In this document: positions 6,587 to 6,724 of the stretch, in pieces | Position numbering within the stretch: the stretch's first letter is position 1 | Layout: each line of letters opens with the position of its first letter | From: Salinibacterium sp. | GTDB taxonomy: Bacteria > Actinomycetota > Actinomycetes > Actinomycetales > Microbacteriaceae | Assembly (NCBI GenBank): GCA_004297555.1 | Contig: SCSV01000373.1 | Coordinates: 1 to 6,724, forward strand | Direction of reading: 5' to 3' | Length of the DNA: 6,724 nucleotides | Program-made: the position numbers and the translations under genes | Notes under the pieces: model-generated | The model's input: the letters and a program-made list of their open reading frames with translations, nothing else | Told to the model about the DNA's origin: nothing | The model's database searches: none

Positions 6587-6601
6587 CCCGGGCGCACCGG
6601 G
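6587..6601. repeat. GC-rich inverted repeat in the leuC promoter region
   Basis: CCCGG and CCGGG arms of 5 bp flank a 5-nt spacer (plus strand CCCGGGCGCACCGGG), immediately upstream of the candidate leuC -10 box. It could be an operator half-site pair for a leucine regulator, for example an IclR-type protein such as NdgR or LtbR, which control leuCD in other actinobacteria. In so GC-rich a sequence it could also be chance. Confidence 0.25.
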
Positions 6602-6632
6602 CTTTCTTCCGCGAGGGTGGTGAGGGCTGGCC

Positions 6633-6722
6633 TCAGCGCCCGATGCTGGCCCCCGAGAACTGGTGCACGCGAATAACGAGCTCGCCCAACTCGACCGTGT
6701 ACTGGCTGTCGAGCTCGACACG
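6633..6722 (-). CDS. Unidentified protein, C-terminal 29 codons
   Basis: Reading leftward from the right edge on the minus strand, an open frame begins VELDSQYTVELGELVIRV and ends in GASIGR with a TGA at 6633-6635. Codon composition is typical of high-GC coding DNA: 26 of 29 third positions are G or C, against about 20 of 29 at first and 11 of 29 at second positions. That makes a real gene end more likely than chance. I do not recognise the family from so short a piece. The alternating hydrophobic pattern suggests beta strands at the C-terminus. The stop lies 65 nt before the leuC ATG. The rest of the gene is outside the window. Confidence 0.55.
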   Translation of the reverse strand, partial: RVELDSQYTVELGELVIRVHQFSGASIGR

Positions 6723-6724
6723 GC

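Noticed and set aside
6602..6632. A leader peptide or T-box controlling leuC
   Set aside because: The interval is short, has no run of Leu codons and no T-box-like structure, and the likely promoter lies downstream of it.

Overview
The window is 6.7 kb of high-GC DNA with strong third-position G/C preference. It looks like an actinobacterial chromosome, most likely a member of the Microbacteriaceae. That placement rests on protein sequence style and on gene order recalled from the literature; no search was run. It is a core housekeeping segment. I see no mobile element, CRISPR array, RNA gene, toxin or defence gene, and no convincing undescribed system.

Six complete genes lie head to tail on the minus strand, so they read from right to left: leuC, leuD, murA, a plsC-type acyltransferase, gpsA and ddl. 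LeuC and LeuD form isopropylmalate isomerase (leucine biosynthesis). MurA and Ddl are cytoplasmic steps of peptidoglycan precursor synthesis. GpsA makes sn-glycerol-3-phosphate, and the PlsC-type enzyme probably uses a product of that pathway to make phosphatidic acid. The run therefore joins one amino-acid pathway to two envelope pathways.

The genes are very tightly packed. leuC/leuD overlap by 1 nt (TAATG), murA and plsC are 6 nt apart, plsC/gpsA overlap by 4 nt (TTGA, with a TTG start), and gpsA/ddl abut (TGAATG). The only gaps of note are 91 nt between leuD and murA, which holds a good ribosome binding site, a possible -10 box and a weak hairpin, and 65 nt upstream of leuC, which holds a candidate promoter that would give an almost leaderless leuC transcript.

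The left edge carries the last 68 codons of a plus-strand gene of the DUF3515 family, which ends 4 nt from the end of ddl (convergent). The right edge carries the last 29 codons of an unidentified minus-strand gene upstream of leuC. No gene-free stretch exceeds about 100 bases. The points most worth a second look are the leuC start and promoter, the tight coupling with unusual starts, and a strong excess of the heptamer GGATGCC/GGCATCC throughout the window.
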